A stretch of 64,000 nucleotides of DNA from Mesoterricola sediminis. GTDB taxonomy: Bacteria; Acidobacteriota; Holophagae; Holophagales; Holophagaceae. The stretch spans positions 4,360,001-4,424,000 of the forward strand of contig NZ_AP027081.1 of the NCBI RefSeq assembly GCF_030295425.1, in the 5' to 3' direction. The notes beneath the pieces are model-generated. The model saw nothing but the letters and a program-made list of their open reading frames with translations, searched no databases and was not told the origin of the DNA. How positions within the stretch are numbered: the stretch's first letter is position 1; every line of letters starts with the position of its first letter. Positions 36,892 through 46,095 of the stretch are shown here, piece after piece. The position numbers were made by a program, and so were the translations under genes.

Positions 36892-38289
36892 ATGAGCACC
36901 ACGCAAGGGATCCATCCCGTGGACGAGGTTCTGCCCCTGGGCAAGCTCTCCCTGCTGGGGATCCAGCATGTGCTGGTCATGTACGCCGGCGCCGTCGCCG
37001 TCCCGCTGATCGTGGGCGGGGCCCTCAAGCTCCCCAAGGAGCAGCTGGCCCTGCTGATCAACGCGGACCTCTTCGCCTGCGGCATCGTCACCCTCATCCA
37101 GGCCCTGGGGATCTGGCGCTTCGGCATCCGCCTCCCGGTGATGATGGGCGTGACCTTCGCGGCCGTGAGCCCCATGGTCGTCATGGCCGCCGACCCCACC
37201 ATCGGCATCACGGGCATCTTCGGCGCGGTCATCGCGGCCGGCATCTTCGGCATCCTCGTGGCGCCGGTCATCAGCTGGCTGCTGCCGCTCTTCCCGCCGG
37301 TGGTGACGGGCAGCATCATCTCCATCATCGGCATCTCGCTCATGCGCATCGGCATCAACTGGGCCGCCGGCGCCCCGGGCCCCATGATGCGCGACGCCGC
37401 GTCGGGCCTCATGGTGCCGAATCCCGCCTACGGCGCCCCGGTCCACCTGGCCGTGGCCGGCATCGTCCTGGCGGCCATCCTCCTCATCATCCGCTTCGTG
37501 AAGGGCTTCTTCGCCAACATCGCGGTCCTGCTGGGGATCATCCTCGGCATGGCCATCGCCATCGGCCTCCACAAGGTGAATTTCACCGGCCTCGCGGCCC
37601 AGCCCTGGTTCGCCGTCGTCCGCCCCTTCCAGTTCGGCATGCCCACCTTCCGCACGGGCGCCGTCCTCACCATGTGCCTGGTCATGATCGTGGTGATGGT
37701 GGAGAGCCTGGGCATGTTCCTGGCCCTCTCGGAGATCACCGGCAAGCCCCTCAGCCAGAAGCAGCTGTCGGACGGCCTCCGGGTGGACGGCCTGGGCACC
37801 CTCATCGGCGGCATCTTCAACACCTTCCCCTACACCTCGTTCTCGCAGAACGTGGGGCTCGTGGGCGTGACCGGCGTCCGCAGCCGCTTCGTCTGCGTCA
37901 TGGGCGGCGGGATCCTCCTCGCCCTGGGCCTGGTCCCCAAGCTCGCCTTCGTCGTCGCTTCCGTCCCCCTCTTCGTCCTGGGCGGCGCCGGGATCGTGAT
38001 GTTCGGCATGGTCGCCGCCACCGGCATCCGGATCCTCGGGGGCGTGGACTTCCAGCGGAACCGCCAGAACCTCTACATCGTGGCGATCAGCATCGGCTTC
38101 GGCATGATCCCCCTGGTCGCGGACAAGTTCTTCCAGCGCATGCCCAAGTCCATGGAGCCCCTCCTGGGCAGCGGCATCCTCCTGGCCTCCCTCACGGCCA
38201 TCGTCCTCAACCTCTACTTCAACCAGCTCAAGCGCGGCGATGAGGCCCGGCAGGACTCCGCCGGCGCGACGCACGGCAGCGAAGCCTGA
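36892..38289 (+). CDS. uracil-xanthine permease family (NCS2) transporter
   Basis: A 465-residue inner-membrane nucleobase:cation symporter with about 12-14 hydrophobic helices. It has the NCS2 layout: an N-terminal LSLLGIQHVLVMYAGAVAVPLIVGGAL, a TGSIISIIGISL segment, the substrate-site ESLGMFLALSEITGKPLS, and FPYTSFSQNVGLVGVTGVRSR. The surrounding genes point to xanthine or urate as substrate. ATG 36892 has CCGGAGGTGAT just upstream. It is the first gene after a strong promoter and is followed by a Tsx-like porin, so the pair would cover both membranes. Confidence 0.92.
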   Translation: MSTTQGIHPVDEVLPLGKLSLLGIQHVLVMYAGAVAVPLIVGGALKLPKEQLALLINADLFACGIVTLIQALGIWRFGIRLPVMMGVTFAAVSPMVVMAADPTIGITGIFGAVIAAGIFGILVAPVISWLLPLFPPVVTGSIISIIGISLMRIGINWAAGAPGPMMRDAASGLMVPNPAYGAPVHLAVAGIVLAAILLIIRFVKGFFANIAVLLGIILGMAIAIGLHKVNFTGLAAQPWFAVVRPFQFGMPTFRTGAVLTMCLVMIVVMVESLGMFLALSEITGKPLSQKQLSDGLRVDGLGTLIGGIFNTFPYTSFSQNVGLVGVTGVRSRFVCVMGGGILLALGLVPKLAFVVASVPLFVLGGAGIVMFGMVAATGIRILGGVDFQRNRQNLYIVAISIGFGMIPLVADKFFQRMPKSMEPLLGSGILLASLTAIVLNLYFNQLKRGDEARQDSAGATHGSEA

Positions 38290-38389
38290 ACCGCCCGGAA
38301 TAGGCGACAATCGAGTCAGCAATCCTGCAGTTCCCCCCCCACCCATGGCCTCCCTCACAGGACCGGGCCATCCAGAAAGGAGAAGTTGC

Positions 38390-39283
38390 ATGAAGAAGCT
38401 CACCCTCGCCGCCCTGGCCCTCGCGGCCCTGGCCTCCCCCGCGTCCGCCGCCATCTGGAGCGATACCTGCATCGGCTTCCGGACGGGCAACGACTTCCAG
38501 GAGCCCGGGATCGACAAGAAGATCGCCAAGAGCATCATCTTCCTCAACCACGTGTCCGGCTACACCTACGGCAGCAACTTCTTCAACGTGGACATGCTGA
38601 AGTCGGACAAGAACGATCCGATGAACTCGGCCGAGCCCGGCGCGAGCTCCGGCGGCGCCCAGGAGGTCTACGTCGCCTACCGGCACAACCTCAGCCTCTC
38701 CAAGGTCTTCAACACCAAGCTGGAGTTCGGCCCCGTCACCGACATCGAGTTCACGGCCGGCTTCGACTACAACTCCAAGAACACGACCTTCGCGCCGTCC
38801 GTCTTCAAGGTCGTCGCGGGCCCCACCTTCTCCTTCAAGGTCCCCGGCTTCCTGACCCTCAGCGCCCTGTACTACAAGGAGAAGAACCACAACGCGTTCG
38901 GCAGCTACTCCAAGTCCATCGGCGGCTGGAACGACGTCTCCTTCGATCCCGCCTTCCGCGTCGCCGCGGCGTGGGGCATCAAGATCCCCCTCGGCGCCGT
39001 GAACACCACCTTCAAGGGCTTCGGCACCTACACCACGGCCAAGGGCATCGACGGCTCCGGCGTCCCCACCGCCCCCGAGACCCTGATCGACACCACCTGG
39101 ATGTTCGACATCAGCCCCGTCTTCCGCGCCAAGGCCGGCACGTGGCAGCTGGGCCCCGGCTACCAGTACTGGAACAACAAGTTCCGCAACCCCACCTACG
39201 CGACCTGGGCCGAGACCCCCGCCGGCCGCGTCGTCAACCCGCGGACCTCCACCTTCCAGGTGGCCATCGAATACCACTTCTGA
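38390..39283 (+). CDS. Tsx-like nucleoside-specific outer-membrane channel
   Basis: A 297-residue outer-membrane protein. A signal peptide (MKKLTLAALALAALASPASA) is followed by IWSDTCIGFRTGNDFQEPG, which resembles the start of mature Tsx. Alternating strands end in FQVAIEYHF, with the terminal Phe typical of beta-barrels. Tsx proteins pass nucleosides, and purine uptake would fit the neighbours. ATG 38390 follows AAAGGAG. It lies 100 bases after the permease gene; a -10-like GACAAT is present in the gap but is not convincing. Confidence 0.82.
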   Translation: MKKLTLAALALAALASPASAAIWSDTCIGFRTGNDFQEPGIDKKIAKSIIFLNHVSGYTYGSNFFNVDMLKSDKNDPMNSAEPGASSGGAQEVYVAYRHNLSLSKVFNTKLEFGPVTDIEFTAGFDYNSKNTTFAPSVFKVVAGPTFSFKVPGFLTLSALYYKEKNHNAFGSYSKSIGGWNDVSFDPAFRVAAAWGIKIPLGAVNTTFKGFGTYTTAKGIDGSGVPTAPETLIDTTWMFDISPVFRAKAGTWQLGPGYQYWNNKFRNPTYATWAETPAGRVVNPRTSTFQVAIEYHF

Positions 39284-39335
39284 CCTGAACCCGGGCGCGG
39301 GGCCCCGCCCCGCGCCCTCCCATCCGAGGATCCCC

Positions 39336-40550
39336 ATGACGCCATTCGTTTACCGGTGCACGGACTGCGGGCGCACGTATTCCCGCGACGAGGTCCGCTA
39401 CCTGTGCCCGACGTGCGGGGAATCCTACCGTCCCGGCATCCCCCTGACGGGGGTGCTGGAGGCCGTCTTCGACTACCCGGCCATCCACGGCCGCTTCCAG
39501 CCCGGGCGCCCCGACTGGGGGCTCTTCTGCGCCGTGGAGGACCGCTACCATCCCCCCCTGCCCGTGGGCAACACGCCCATGGCCCGGCTTGACCGGACGG
39601 CCGCCGAGCTGGGCCTCGGCACCCTCTGGGTCAAGAACGACGGGCTGAACCCCAGCGGCAGCCTCAAGGACCGGGCCTCCTTCCTGGTGGCCGCCGAGGC
39701 CGCCCGCCTGGGCATCGACCTGATCGTGGCCGCCTCCACGGGCAACGCCGCCTCGGCCCTGGCCGCCGTCTGCGCCTCCACGGGCCAGAAGGCCCTCATC
39801 TTCGTCCCGGAGAAGGCCCCCAAGGCCAAGCTGGTCCAGATGGTCCTCTACGGGGCGACGGTGGTGCCCGTCAAGGGCACCTACGACGACGCTTTCCGGC
39901 TCTCCCTGGACTACACGGCGAAGCGCGGCGGGCTCAACCGGAACACGGCCTACCATCCCCTCACCCTCGAGGGGAAGAAGACCGCCGGGCTCGAGATCTG
40001 GGCCCAGGCGGGCTTCCGGGTGCCCGACGCCATCTTCGTGTCCGTGGGCGACGGGGTGATCCTGGGCGGCGTGGCCAAGGCCTTCCTGGACCTCAACCGC
40101 GCGGGCCTCATCGACCGCCTCCCCCGCCTCATCGGGGTCCAGGCCGACACCTCGGACGCGATCCACCGGTACGTGGAAACGGGCGTATACTCCGACGCGG
40201 CCAACCCCACCACCCGGGCCGACTCCATCTCCGTGACCTGCCCCAGCAACGCCCACGGCGCACGGCGCGCCATCCTCGAGAGCGGCGGCCTCACCCTCAC
40301 GGTCACCGACGAGGAGATCCTGTCCGCGCAGGCGACCCTCGCCTCCCGCTCGGGCATCTTCACGGAACCCGCGGGCGCCACGGCCTTCGCCGGGCTCCTC
40401 AAGCTCCAGGCCTCCTCCCGCGCCCTGCCGGCGGACGCTTCCGCGGTCATCCTGGCCACGGGGAACGGCCTCAAGGACGTGGAGGCCCCCCTCTCCCGCA
40501 TCAGCATCCCGCCGGCGGTGGAGCCGGTCCTGGAGGCCCTCTCCCTGTGA
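39336..40550 (+). CDS. threonine synthase-like PLP enzyme with N-terminal zinc ribbon
   Basis: A 404-residue fold-type-II PLP protein. An N-terminal zinc ribbon (C8, C11, C24, C27) precedes the catalytic domain. The Schiff-base lysine lies in NPSGSLKDRAS and the phosphate loop in AASTGNAASALAA, with GVQADTSDAIHRY downstream. It looks like a threonine synthase, but its place inside the purine cluster, coupled to hydA (GTGA overlap), suggests a cluster-specific lyase acting on an amino-acid product. It is not a recognisable DpaL/YgeX. Confidence 0.8.
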   Translation: MTPFVYRCTDCGRTYSRDEVRYLCPTCGESYRPGIPLTGVLEAVFDYPAIHGRFQPGRPDWGLFCAVEDRYHPPLPVGNTPMARLDRTAAELGLGTLWVKNDGLNPSGSLKDRASFLVAAEAARLGIDLIVAASTGNAASALAAVCASTGQKALIFVPEKAPKAKLVQMVLYGATVVPVKGTYDDAFRLSLDYTAKRGGLNRNTAYHPLTLEGKKTAGLEIWAQAGFRVPDAIFVSVGDGVILGGVAKAFLDLNRAGLIDRLPRLIGVQADTSDAIHRYVETGVYSDAANPTTRADSISVTCPSNAHGARRAILESGGLTLTVTDEEILSAQATLASRSGIFTEPAGATAFAGLLKLQASSRALPADASAVILATGNGLKDVEAPLSRISIPPAVEPVLEALSL

Positions 40551-41908
40551 AGACCGTCATCCGCAACGGCCGCGTGGCCATGGGCGACCGCCTCGTCGAC
40601 GCCGACCTCCTCCTCGTGGACGGCCGGGTCGCCGCCGTGGGCGGGACCGGGCCCGCCGACCGGGAGCTGGACGCCTCCGGCTGCTACGTCCTGCCCGGCT
40701 TCATGGACTTCCACACCCACGTGGACGACCGCATCGGACGGCACTACCTGGCCGACACCTACGCCACGGCGACCCGCACCGCGGTGGAGAACGGCATCAC
40801 CACCCTCTGCACCTTCGTGACCCAGGGCCCCGGGGGCACCCTCCGCTCGGCCATGGCCGAGGCCCGCGCCAAGGCGGCCGGGAGGTCCTACGCCGACGTG
40901 CTCTGGCACCTGACGCCCACCACCTTCTCCGGGGCGGACCTGGCCTCCCTGGAGGTCCTCGTGGCCGCGGGCTACCGGACCCTGAAGCTCTACACCACGT
41001 ACAAGCCGGCCGGACTCTACGCCAGCTACGAGGTCCTGGAGACCCTCTTCCGCCGCCTGGGCCCCAAGGGCGCCACCTTCCTCGTCCACTGCGAGGACGA
41101 CGCCCTCATCGCGGCCGTGGACCGCGCCGGGCTGGACCTCTCCCGGGCCTCCTCCCATCCCCGCATGCGTCCCGAGGCCGCCGAGATCGAGGCGGTGCGC
41201 CGGGTCGCGGACCTCGCCGCGGCGACGGGCGCGCCGGCCCACGTCGTCCACGTGTCCACCGTGGGGGCGGCCCGGCTCATCGCCGAGGCCCGGTCCCGCG
41301 CGGACCTCACCTGCGAGACCTGCCCCCAGTACCTGGTCCTGGACGAGGGCTGGCTGGCGCGCCCCGACGGCCACCGCTGGCTCTGCTCGCCGCCCCTGCG
41401 CGGGGACCGGGAGGCCTTCCGCGCCCTCGCCCGGGACGGCGTCTTCGACATGGTCGCCACGGACCACTGCCCCTTCCGGCCCGAGGACAAGGACGCCTGG
41501 GACGGCAGCGACATCCGCCAGGTCCCCAACGGCCTCGCCGGCCTGGGGGCCTTGCCCCACATCACCTGGAAGATCTGGGAGGATGATCCGGACCGCTCCG
41601 CCCTGGGCCTGGCGGCGCACCTCGCCGCCCATCCCGCCCGCCGGGCAGGGGTCGCCCACCGCAAGGGCGCCCTCCTTCCCGGCCTGGACGGGGATGTCGT
41701 CGTGCTGGATCCCTCGGGCCCCGAGCGCCCCGTCCGCTCCGCGGACGTCCCGACCCCCGAGGCCTTCCCCCGCGAGACCACCCGCCTCCGCTTCCGCCAT
41801 GTCCTGCTCCGGGGCGTCCCGGTCGTGCAGGACGGCGCGCTCCTGGACCCCGGCGCCCCGGCCGGACTGCCCCTTCAACCCGACCCCGAAACCCTTCCCC
41901 AATCCTGA
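40547..41908 (+). CDS. hydA: HydA, dihydropyrimidinase/hydantoinase-like amidohydrolase
   Basis: A 453-residue cyclic amidohydrolase with a binuclear metal site. It has DFHTHVD (first His pair), the carboxylated-lysine segment TLKLYTTYK, LVHCEDD, HVVHVST and the catalytic Asp in MVATDHCPF. It opens cyclic ureides and is a regular member of selenium-linked purine clusters, where it is proposed to open a ring intermediate. GTG 40547 overlaps the previous stop. The usual N-terminal IRNGRV strand follows at once. Confidence 0.9.
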   Translation: MKTVIRNGRVAMGDRLVDADLLLVDGRVAAVGGTGPADRELDASGCYVLPGFMDFHTHVDDRIGRHYLADTYATATRTAVENGITTLCTFVTQGPGGTLRSAMAEARAKAAGRSYADVLWHLTPTTFSGADLASLEVLVAAGYRTLKLYTTYKPAGLYASYEVLETLFRRLGPKGATFLVHCEDDALIAAVDRAGLDLSRASSHPRMRPEAAEIEAVRRVADLAAATGAPAHVVHVSTVGAARLIAEARSRADLTCETCPQYLVLDEGWLARPDGHRWLCSPPLRGDREAFRALARDGVFDMVATDHCPFRPEDKDAWDGSDIRQVPNGLAGLGALPHITWKIWEDDPDRSALGLAAHLAAHPARRAGVAHRKGALLPGLDGDVVVLDPSGPERPVRSADVPTPEAFPRETTRLRFRHVLLRGVPVVQDGALLDPGAPAGLPLQPDPETLPQS

Positions 41909-41924
41909 TCCAGAGGAGGATCCC

Positions 41925-43136
41925 ATGACCGCAGGCATCGAGACCCAGCGCGCGACCATCACCGAGAACCTGAAGGCCTTCCAGGCCCTCAAGACCGACC
42001 TCTTCCACAAGGACTTCCTCCTCACCTGGGACCACCCCGAGGAGACCATCCGCGCGGTCGTCACCCTCGCGGACACCCTCAAGCAGCTCCACAAGGCGGG
42101 CCAGTCCTACCGCTGCTTCGACACGGGCCTGGCGATCTCCATCTTCCGCGACAACTCCACCCGCACCCGCTTCAGCTTCGCCAGCGCCGCCAACGCCATG
42201 GGCCTGGGCCTCTCCGACCTGGACGAGACCAAGAGCCAGATCGCGCACGGCGAGACCGTCCGCGAGACCGCGAACATGATCAGCTTCCTGACCGAGGTCA
42301 TCGGCATCCGGGACGACATGTTCCTGGGCGAGGGCCACACCTACATGAAGGAGGTGGGCGACGCCCTGACGGACGGCACCAGCCAGGGCGTGCTCCACCG
42401 CCGCCCCAGCATCGTCAACCTGCAGTGCGACGTGGACCACCCGACCCAGTCCCTGGCCGACCTCGCCTGGCTCCGCCAGCACTTCGGCAGCCTCGAGAAC
42501 CTCAAGGGCAAGAAGATCGCCATGACCTGGGCCTACAGCCCCAGCTACGGCAAGCCCCTCTCCGTCCCCCAGGGCATCATCGGCCTCATGACCCGCTTCG
42601 GCATGGACGTGCGGCTGGCCCACCCCGAGGGCTACGGCCTGATCCAGGACGTGGTCGACATGGCCGGCCGCCAGGCCCAGGCCGCCGGCGGCAGGTTCTC
42701 CGTCAGCAACAGCATGGAAGAGGCCTTCGACGGCGCCGACATCGTCTACCCCAAGAGCTGGGCCCCGTTCCAGGTCATGGAGCGCCGCACCGAGATGCTG
42801 AAGAACGCCGACAAGGAAGGGCTCCGCGAGCTGGAGAAGGAGTGCCTCGCCAACAACGCCCGCTACCAGAACTGGGAGTGCACCCGGGCCATGATGGACC
42901 GCACCAGCGGCAAGAAGGCCCTCTACATGCACTGCCTGCCCGCGGACATCACCGACGTCAGCTGCAAGGCCGGCGAGGTCTCCGCCGAGGTCTTCGAGCA
43001 GTACCGCATCCCCACCTACCATGAGGCGAGCTACAAGCCCTTCGTGATCAGCGCCCTGATGTTCCTCACCCGCATCAAGGATCCCGGCGCCAAGCTCGAG
43101 CAGATCGTCCGCCGCGCCCAGAGCCTGAGCCTGTAG
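41925..43136 (+). CDS. ygeW: YgeW, knotted carbamoyltransferase family protein
   Basis: A 403-residue aspartate/ornithine carbamoyltransferase homologue of the YgeW type. The carbamoyl-phosphate loop is FRDNSTRTRFSFASA. HCLPADITD is the catalytic HCLP-type motif, and the DVDHPTQSLADL segment is present. In the anaerobic purine pathway it is proposed to run in reverse, releasing carbamoyl phosphate from a ureido intermediate, which could yield ATP through carbamate kinase (none is in the window). ATG 41925 is preceded by GAGGAGGA. Confidence 0.93.
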   Translation: MTAGIETQRATITENLKAFQALKTDLFHKDFLLTWDHPEETIRAVVTLADTLKQLHKAGQSYRCFDTGLAISIFRDNSTRTRFSFASAANAMGLGLSDLDETKSQIAHGETVRETANMISFLTEVIGIRDDMFLGEGHTYMKEVGDALTDGTSQGVLHRRPSIVNLQCDVDHPTQSLADLAWLRQHFGSLENLKGKKIAMTWAYSPSYGKPLSVPQGIIGLMTRFGMDVRLAHPEGYGLIQDVVDMAGRQAQAAGGRFSVSNSMEEAFDGADIVYPKSWAPFQVMERRTEMLKNADKEGLRELEKECLANNARYQNWECTRAMMDRTSGKKALYMHCLPADITDVSCKAGEVSAEVFEQYRIPTYHEASYKPFVISALMFLTRIKDPGAKLEQIVRRAQSLSL

Positions 43137-43151
43137 GCCGAAGGAGAACCC

Positions 43152-44609
43152 ATGTCCAGGATCATCAAGACCTACAACGAAGAAGTGGTCAAGCGCACCG
43201 CCAAGCGCTGCAAGGACCGGGGGATCATCATCCCCACCTTCGAGCAGATGCGGCACCCCGGCACCGCCCCCGAGGCCGTGAAGGCCCGGCTGAAGACCGT
43301 CGGCCTCTGGGACGTCGATCCCGCGAACCTCTTCCGCATCACCTGGAAGAACGACCACGCCACCGGCCTCTTCGGCGGCCCCAACCACCTGGAGATCCCC
43401 TCGGTGATCACGGGGGTCAAGGCCCGGATCATCGGCATGGTCGGCAAGTACTTCCCCACCGGCGCCCACAAGGTCGGCGCCGCCTTCGCCTGCCTCGTGC
43501 CCCGCCTCGTCAGCGGCGAGTTCGACCCCGACCGCCACAAGGCCGTCTGGCCCTCCACCGGCAACTACTGCCGCGGCGGCGCCTTCGACTCGGCCGTCCT
43601 CGGCTGCACCGCGGTGGCCATCCTGCCCGAGAACATGAGCAAGGAGCGCTTCACCTGGCTCGCCGAGATCGGCTCTGAAGTGATCGCGACCCCCGGCTGC
43701 GAGAGCAACGTGAAGGAGATCTACGACAAGTGCTGGGAGCTCAAGGCCGACCCCAAGCACATGATCTTCAACCAGTTCGAGGAGTTCGGAAACCCGGTCT
43801 GGCACTACAACGTGACGGGCCCGGCCATCGAGGAGGTCTTCAACGCCATCCGCACCCCGAAGACCCGCCTCGCCGCCTACGCCAGCGCCACCGGCAGCGC
43901 CGGGACGATCGCCGCGGGCGACTACCTGAAGGCGCACCACCCCGGCGCCAAGGTCATCGCCACCGAGGCCCTCCAGTGCCCCACCCTGCTCATGAACGGC
44001 TTCGGCGACCACCGCATCGAGGGCATCGGCGACAAGCACGTGCCCTGGGTCCACAACGTGCGCAACACGGACGCCATCGCCGCCATCGACGACGAGGACT
44101 GCATGCGCATCCTCCGGCTCTTCAACGAGCCCGAGGGCCAGGCCTACCTCGCCTCCCTGGGGGTGTCCGAGGCCGTGCTGAAGCAGCTGCCCCTCCTGGG
44201 CATCAGCGGCATCTGCAACATGCTGGCCGCCATCAAGGCCGCCAAGTACTGGGAGCTGGACGAGAACGACGTGGTCTTCACCATCTTCACGGACAGCTGC
44301 GACATGTACCGCAGCCGCCTGGAGGAGCAGACGGCCGAGCATGGCGCCTTCACGGCCATGGACGCGGCCCGCAGCCACACCGGCAGCCTCGAGCGCCAGG
44401 CCGTGGACCACTTCAAGGAACTCACCTTCCCCGAGCGCAAGGCCGTGCACAACCTCAAGTACTACACGTGGGTCGAGCAGCAGGGGAAGACCTACGAGGA
44501 GATCTGCGCCCAGTGGGATCCCGAGTACTGGCGCCAGCTCTTCACGGAGGAGGCCGCCGAGTTCGACAAGCTCATCGTGAAGTTCAACGAGGAAGTGAGC
44601 CGGGCCTGA
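43152..44609 (+). CDS. cysteine synthase-like fold-type-II PLP enzyme
   Basis: A 485-residue PLP enzyme. The Schiff-base lysine is K107 in PTGAHKVGAAFACL and the phosphate loop is likely ASATGSAGTIAAG. GNPVWHYNVTGPA and the long C-terminal region (TYEEICAQWDPEYW) mark a group of large beta-family enzymes that are not typical cysteine synthases. It sits where E. coli has ygeX (2,3-diaminopropionate ammonia-lyase) but is not similar to it. A role in eliminating ammonia from the pathway's amino-acid product is possible and unproven. ATG 43152 follows GAAGGAG. Confidence 0.82.
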   Translation: MSRIIKTYNEEVVKRTAKRCKDRGIIIPTFEQMRHPGTAPEAVKARLKTVGLWDVDPANLFRITWKNDHATGLFGGPNHLEIPSVITGVKARIIGMVGKYFPTGAHKVGAAFACLVPRLVSGEFDPDRHKAVWPSTGNYCRGGAFDSAVLGCTAVAILPENMSKERFTWLAEIGSEVIATPGCESNVKEIYDKCWELKADPKHMIFNQFEEFGNPVWHYNVTGPAIEEVFNAIRTPKTRLAAYASATGSAGTIAAGDYLKAHHPGAKVIATEALQCPTLLMNGFGDHRIEGIGDKHVPWVHNVRNTDAIAAIDDEDCMRILRLFNEPEGQAYLASLGVSEAVLKQLPLLGISGICNMLAAIKAAKYWELDENDVVFTIFTDSCDMYRSRLEEQTAEHGAFTAMDAARSHTGSLERQAVDHFKELTFPERKAVHNLKYYTWVEQQGKTYEEICAQWDPEYWRQLFTEEAAEFDKLIVKFNEEVSRA

Positions 44610-44628
44610 CGGGCGCCCCCGCCCTCCA

Positions 44629-44672
44629 CCGCGCCTCCGCGTCCATCTCCCGGGAGGGACGCGGAGGCGCGG
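44629..44672. repeat. 16-bp perfect inverted repeat (hairpin) sharing the IS passenger repeat core
   Basis: CCGCGCCTCCGCGTCC (44629-44644) pairs perfectly with 44657-44672 around a 12-base loop that is itself nearly palindromic (CTCCCGGGAG). It lies in the 147-base gap between the PLP enzyme and ssnA. The 14-mer ACGCGGAGGCGCGG equals the core of the inverted repeats at 15163 and 15506. It could terminate transcription, but there is no U run. Confidence 0.7.
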
Positions 44673-44756
44673 GTGTTCCCGGCGGGCGCGGCCCCGGTCC
44701 CTTCCCGCCCCCGCCGGGCGGGCCTTTGTCCTAGAATCCAATTCCAGGGAAATTCC

Positions 44757-46088
44757 ATGCCCAACCGCATCCTCATCGAGAACGGCACGATCCTCACGTT
44801 CGGCTCCCCCTGCCGGGTGCTCGAAGGCCAGGCCCTGCTCATCGAAGACGGTGTCATCCGCACCCTCGCGCCCAAGGGCGCCATCGCCGGGCCCTTCGAC
44901 AAGGTGCTCGACGCGACGGGCCAGGTGGTCATGCCCGGCCTCGTGAACGCCCACATGCACTTCTACTCCACCCTGGTCCGGGGGCTGGGCAAGGCCGCCC
45001 CCAGCCGGAACTTCCAGGAGGTCCTGGACAACCTGTGGTGGCGGCTGGACCGCAAGCTGGGCCTGGACGACGTGGAGGTCAGCGCCGAGGTCATCCTGGC
45101 CGACGCCGTCCGCAAGGGCACCACGACCCTGGTGGACCACCACGCGAGCCCCTTCGCCGTCACGGGTTCCCTGGACCGCATCGCCGCCGCCGTGAAGCGC
45201 GCCGGCGTCCGCGCCTGCCTCTGCTACGAGGTGTCGGACCGGGACGGGGCCGCCATTTCCGAGGAGGGCCTGCAGGAGAACGCCGCCTTCGCGCGCCGCT
45301 GCGCGTCCGAGCGCGATCCCCAGCTCCGCGCCCTGTTCGGCCTCCACGCCGCCTTCACCCTCGAGGACGCCACCCTGGACCGCGCCGCGGCCCTGGGCCG
45401 GGAGGTGGGCACGGGCTTCCACGTGCACGTGGCCGAGGCCGCCTCCGACGTGGCCGCCAACCTGGAGCGCCACGGCCTCACGCCCGTCGCGCGGCTCCAC
45501 GCCCACGGCCTCCTCGGGCCGGACTCCATCGCCGCCCACTGCGTCCACGCCACCCCCGCCGACCAGGAGCTGCTGGCCGCCGCCGGCACCTTCGTGGCCC
45601 ACAATCCCCAGTCCAACCTCAACAACGCCGTGGGCATCGCCGACGTCCTCGGCATGTGCGCCCGGGGCGTGCGGGTCGGCCTGGGCACCGACGCGATGAC
45701 GGTCGGCATGCTCGAGGAGATCCGGGTCGCCTTGTGGGCCCAGCACCTGCGCCAGGACAACCCCTCCTGCGCCTTCATGGAGATCGCGGGCACCCTCTTC
45801 GCGCGGAACCCCGAGCTGGCCACCCGCCTCTGGGGCTTCCCCCTGGGCACCCTGGAGGAGGGCGCGGCCGCGGACGTCATCCTCGTCGACTACCATCCCC
45901 CCACGCGCCTGGACGGGAACACCGTCCTTGGCCACCTGATCTTCGGCCTCTCCCAGGCCGCGGTGGACACCACGGTGTGCGGAGGCCGGATCCTCATGGA
46001 GCGCAAGGTCCTGGTGAACGGCCTGGACGAGGCGCGGCTCGCGGCCCGCAGCCGGGAGCTGGCCGACGCGCTCTGGGACCGGTTCTGA
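44757..46088 (+). CDS. ssnA: SsnA, putative aminohydrolase of the selenium-purine cluster
   Basis: A 443-residue amidohydrolase-superfamily protein of the SsnA/guanine deaminase-like group. It has the metal-binding GLVNAHMHFYSTLVRG, FHVHVAEA, HCVHATPADQELLA and the Asp in VGLGTDAMT. SsnA is placed in anaerobic urate/xanthine degradation as a ring-opening or deaminating hydrolase. ATG 44757 has CCAGGGA upstream, and a -10-like TAGAAT lies at 44732-44737 without a clear -35. The second xdhC follows after seven bases. Confidence 0.9.
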   Translation: MPNRILIENGTILTFGSPCRVLEGQALLIEDGVIRTLAPKGAIAGPFDKVLDATGQVVMPGLVNAHMHFYSTLVRGLGKAAPSRNFQEVLDNLWWRLDRKLGLDDVEVSAEVILADAVRKGTTTLVDHHASPFAVTGSLDRIAAAVKRAGVRACLCYEVSDRDGAAISEEGLQENAAFARRCASERDPQLRALFGLHAAFTLEDATLDRAAALGREVGTGFHVHVAEAASDVAANLERHGLTPVARLHAHGLLGPDSIAAHCVHATPADQELLAAAGTFVAHNPQSNLNNAVGIADVLGMCARGVRVGLGTDAMTVGMLEEIRVALWAQHLRQDNPSCAFMEIAGTLFARNPELATRLWGFPLGTLEEGAAADVILVDYHPPTRLDGNTVLGHLIFGLSQAAVDTTVCGGRILMERKVLVNGLDEARLAARSRELADALWDRF

Positions 46089-46095
46089 GGCGCCC

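Noticed and set aside
43152-44609. Naming the PLP gene ygeX/dpaL from its position next to ygeW
   Set aside because: The protein is 485 residues with a PTGAHKVGAAF lysine motif and does not resemble the roughly 400-residue DpaL sequence.
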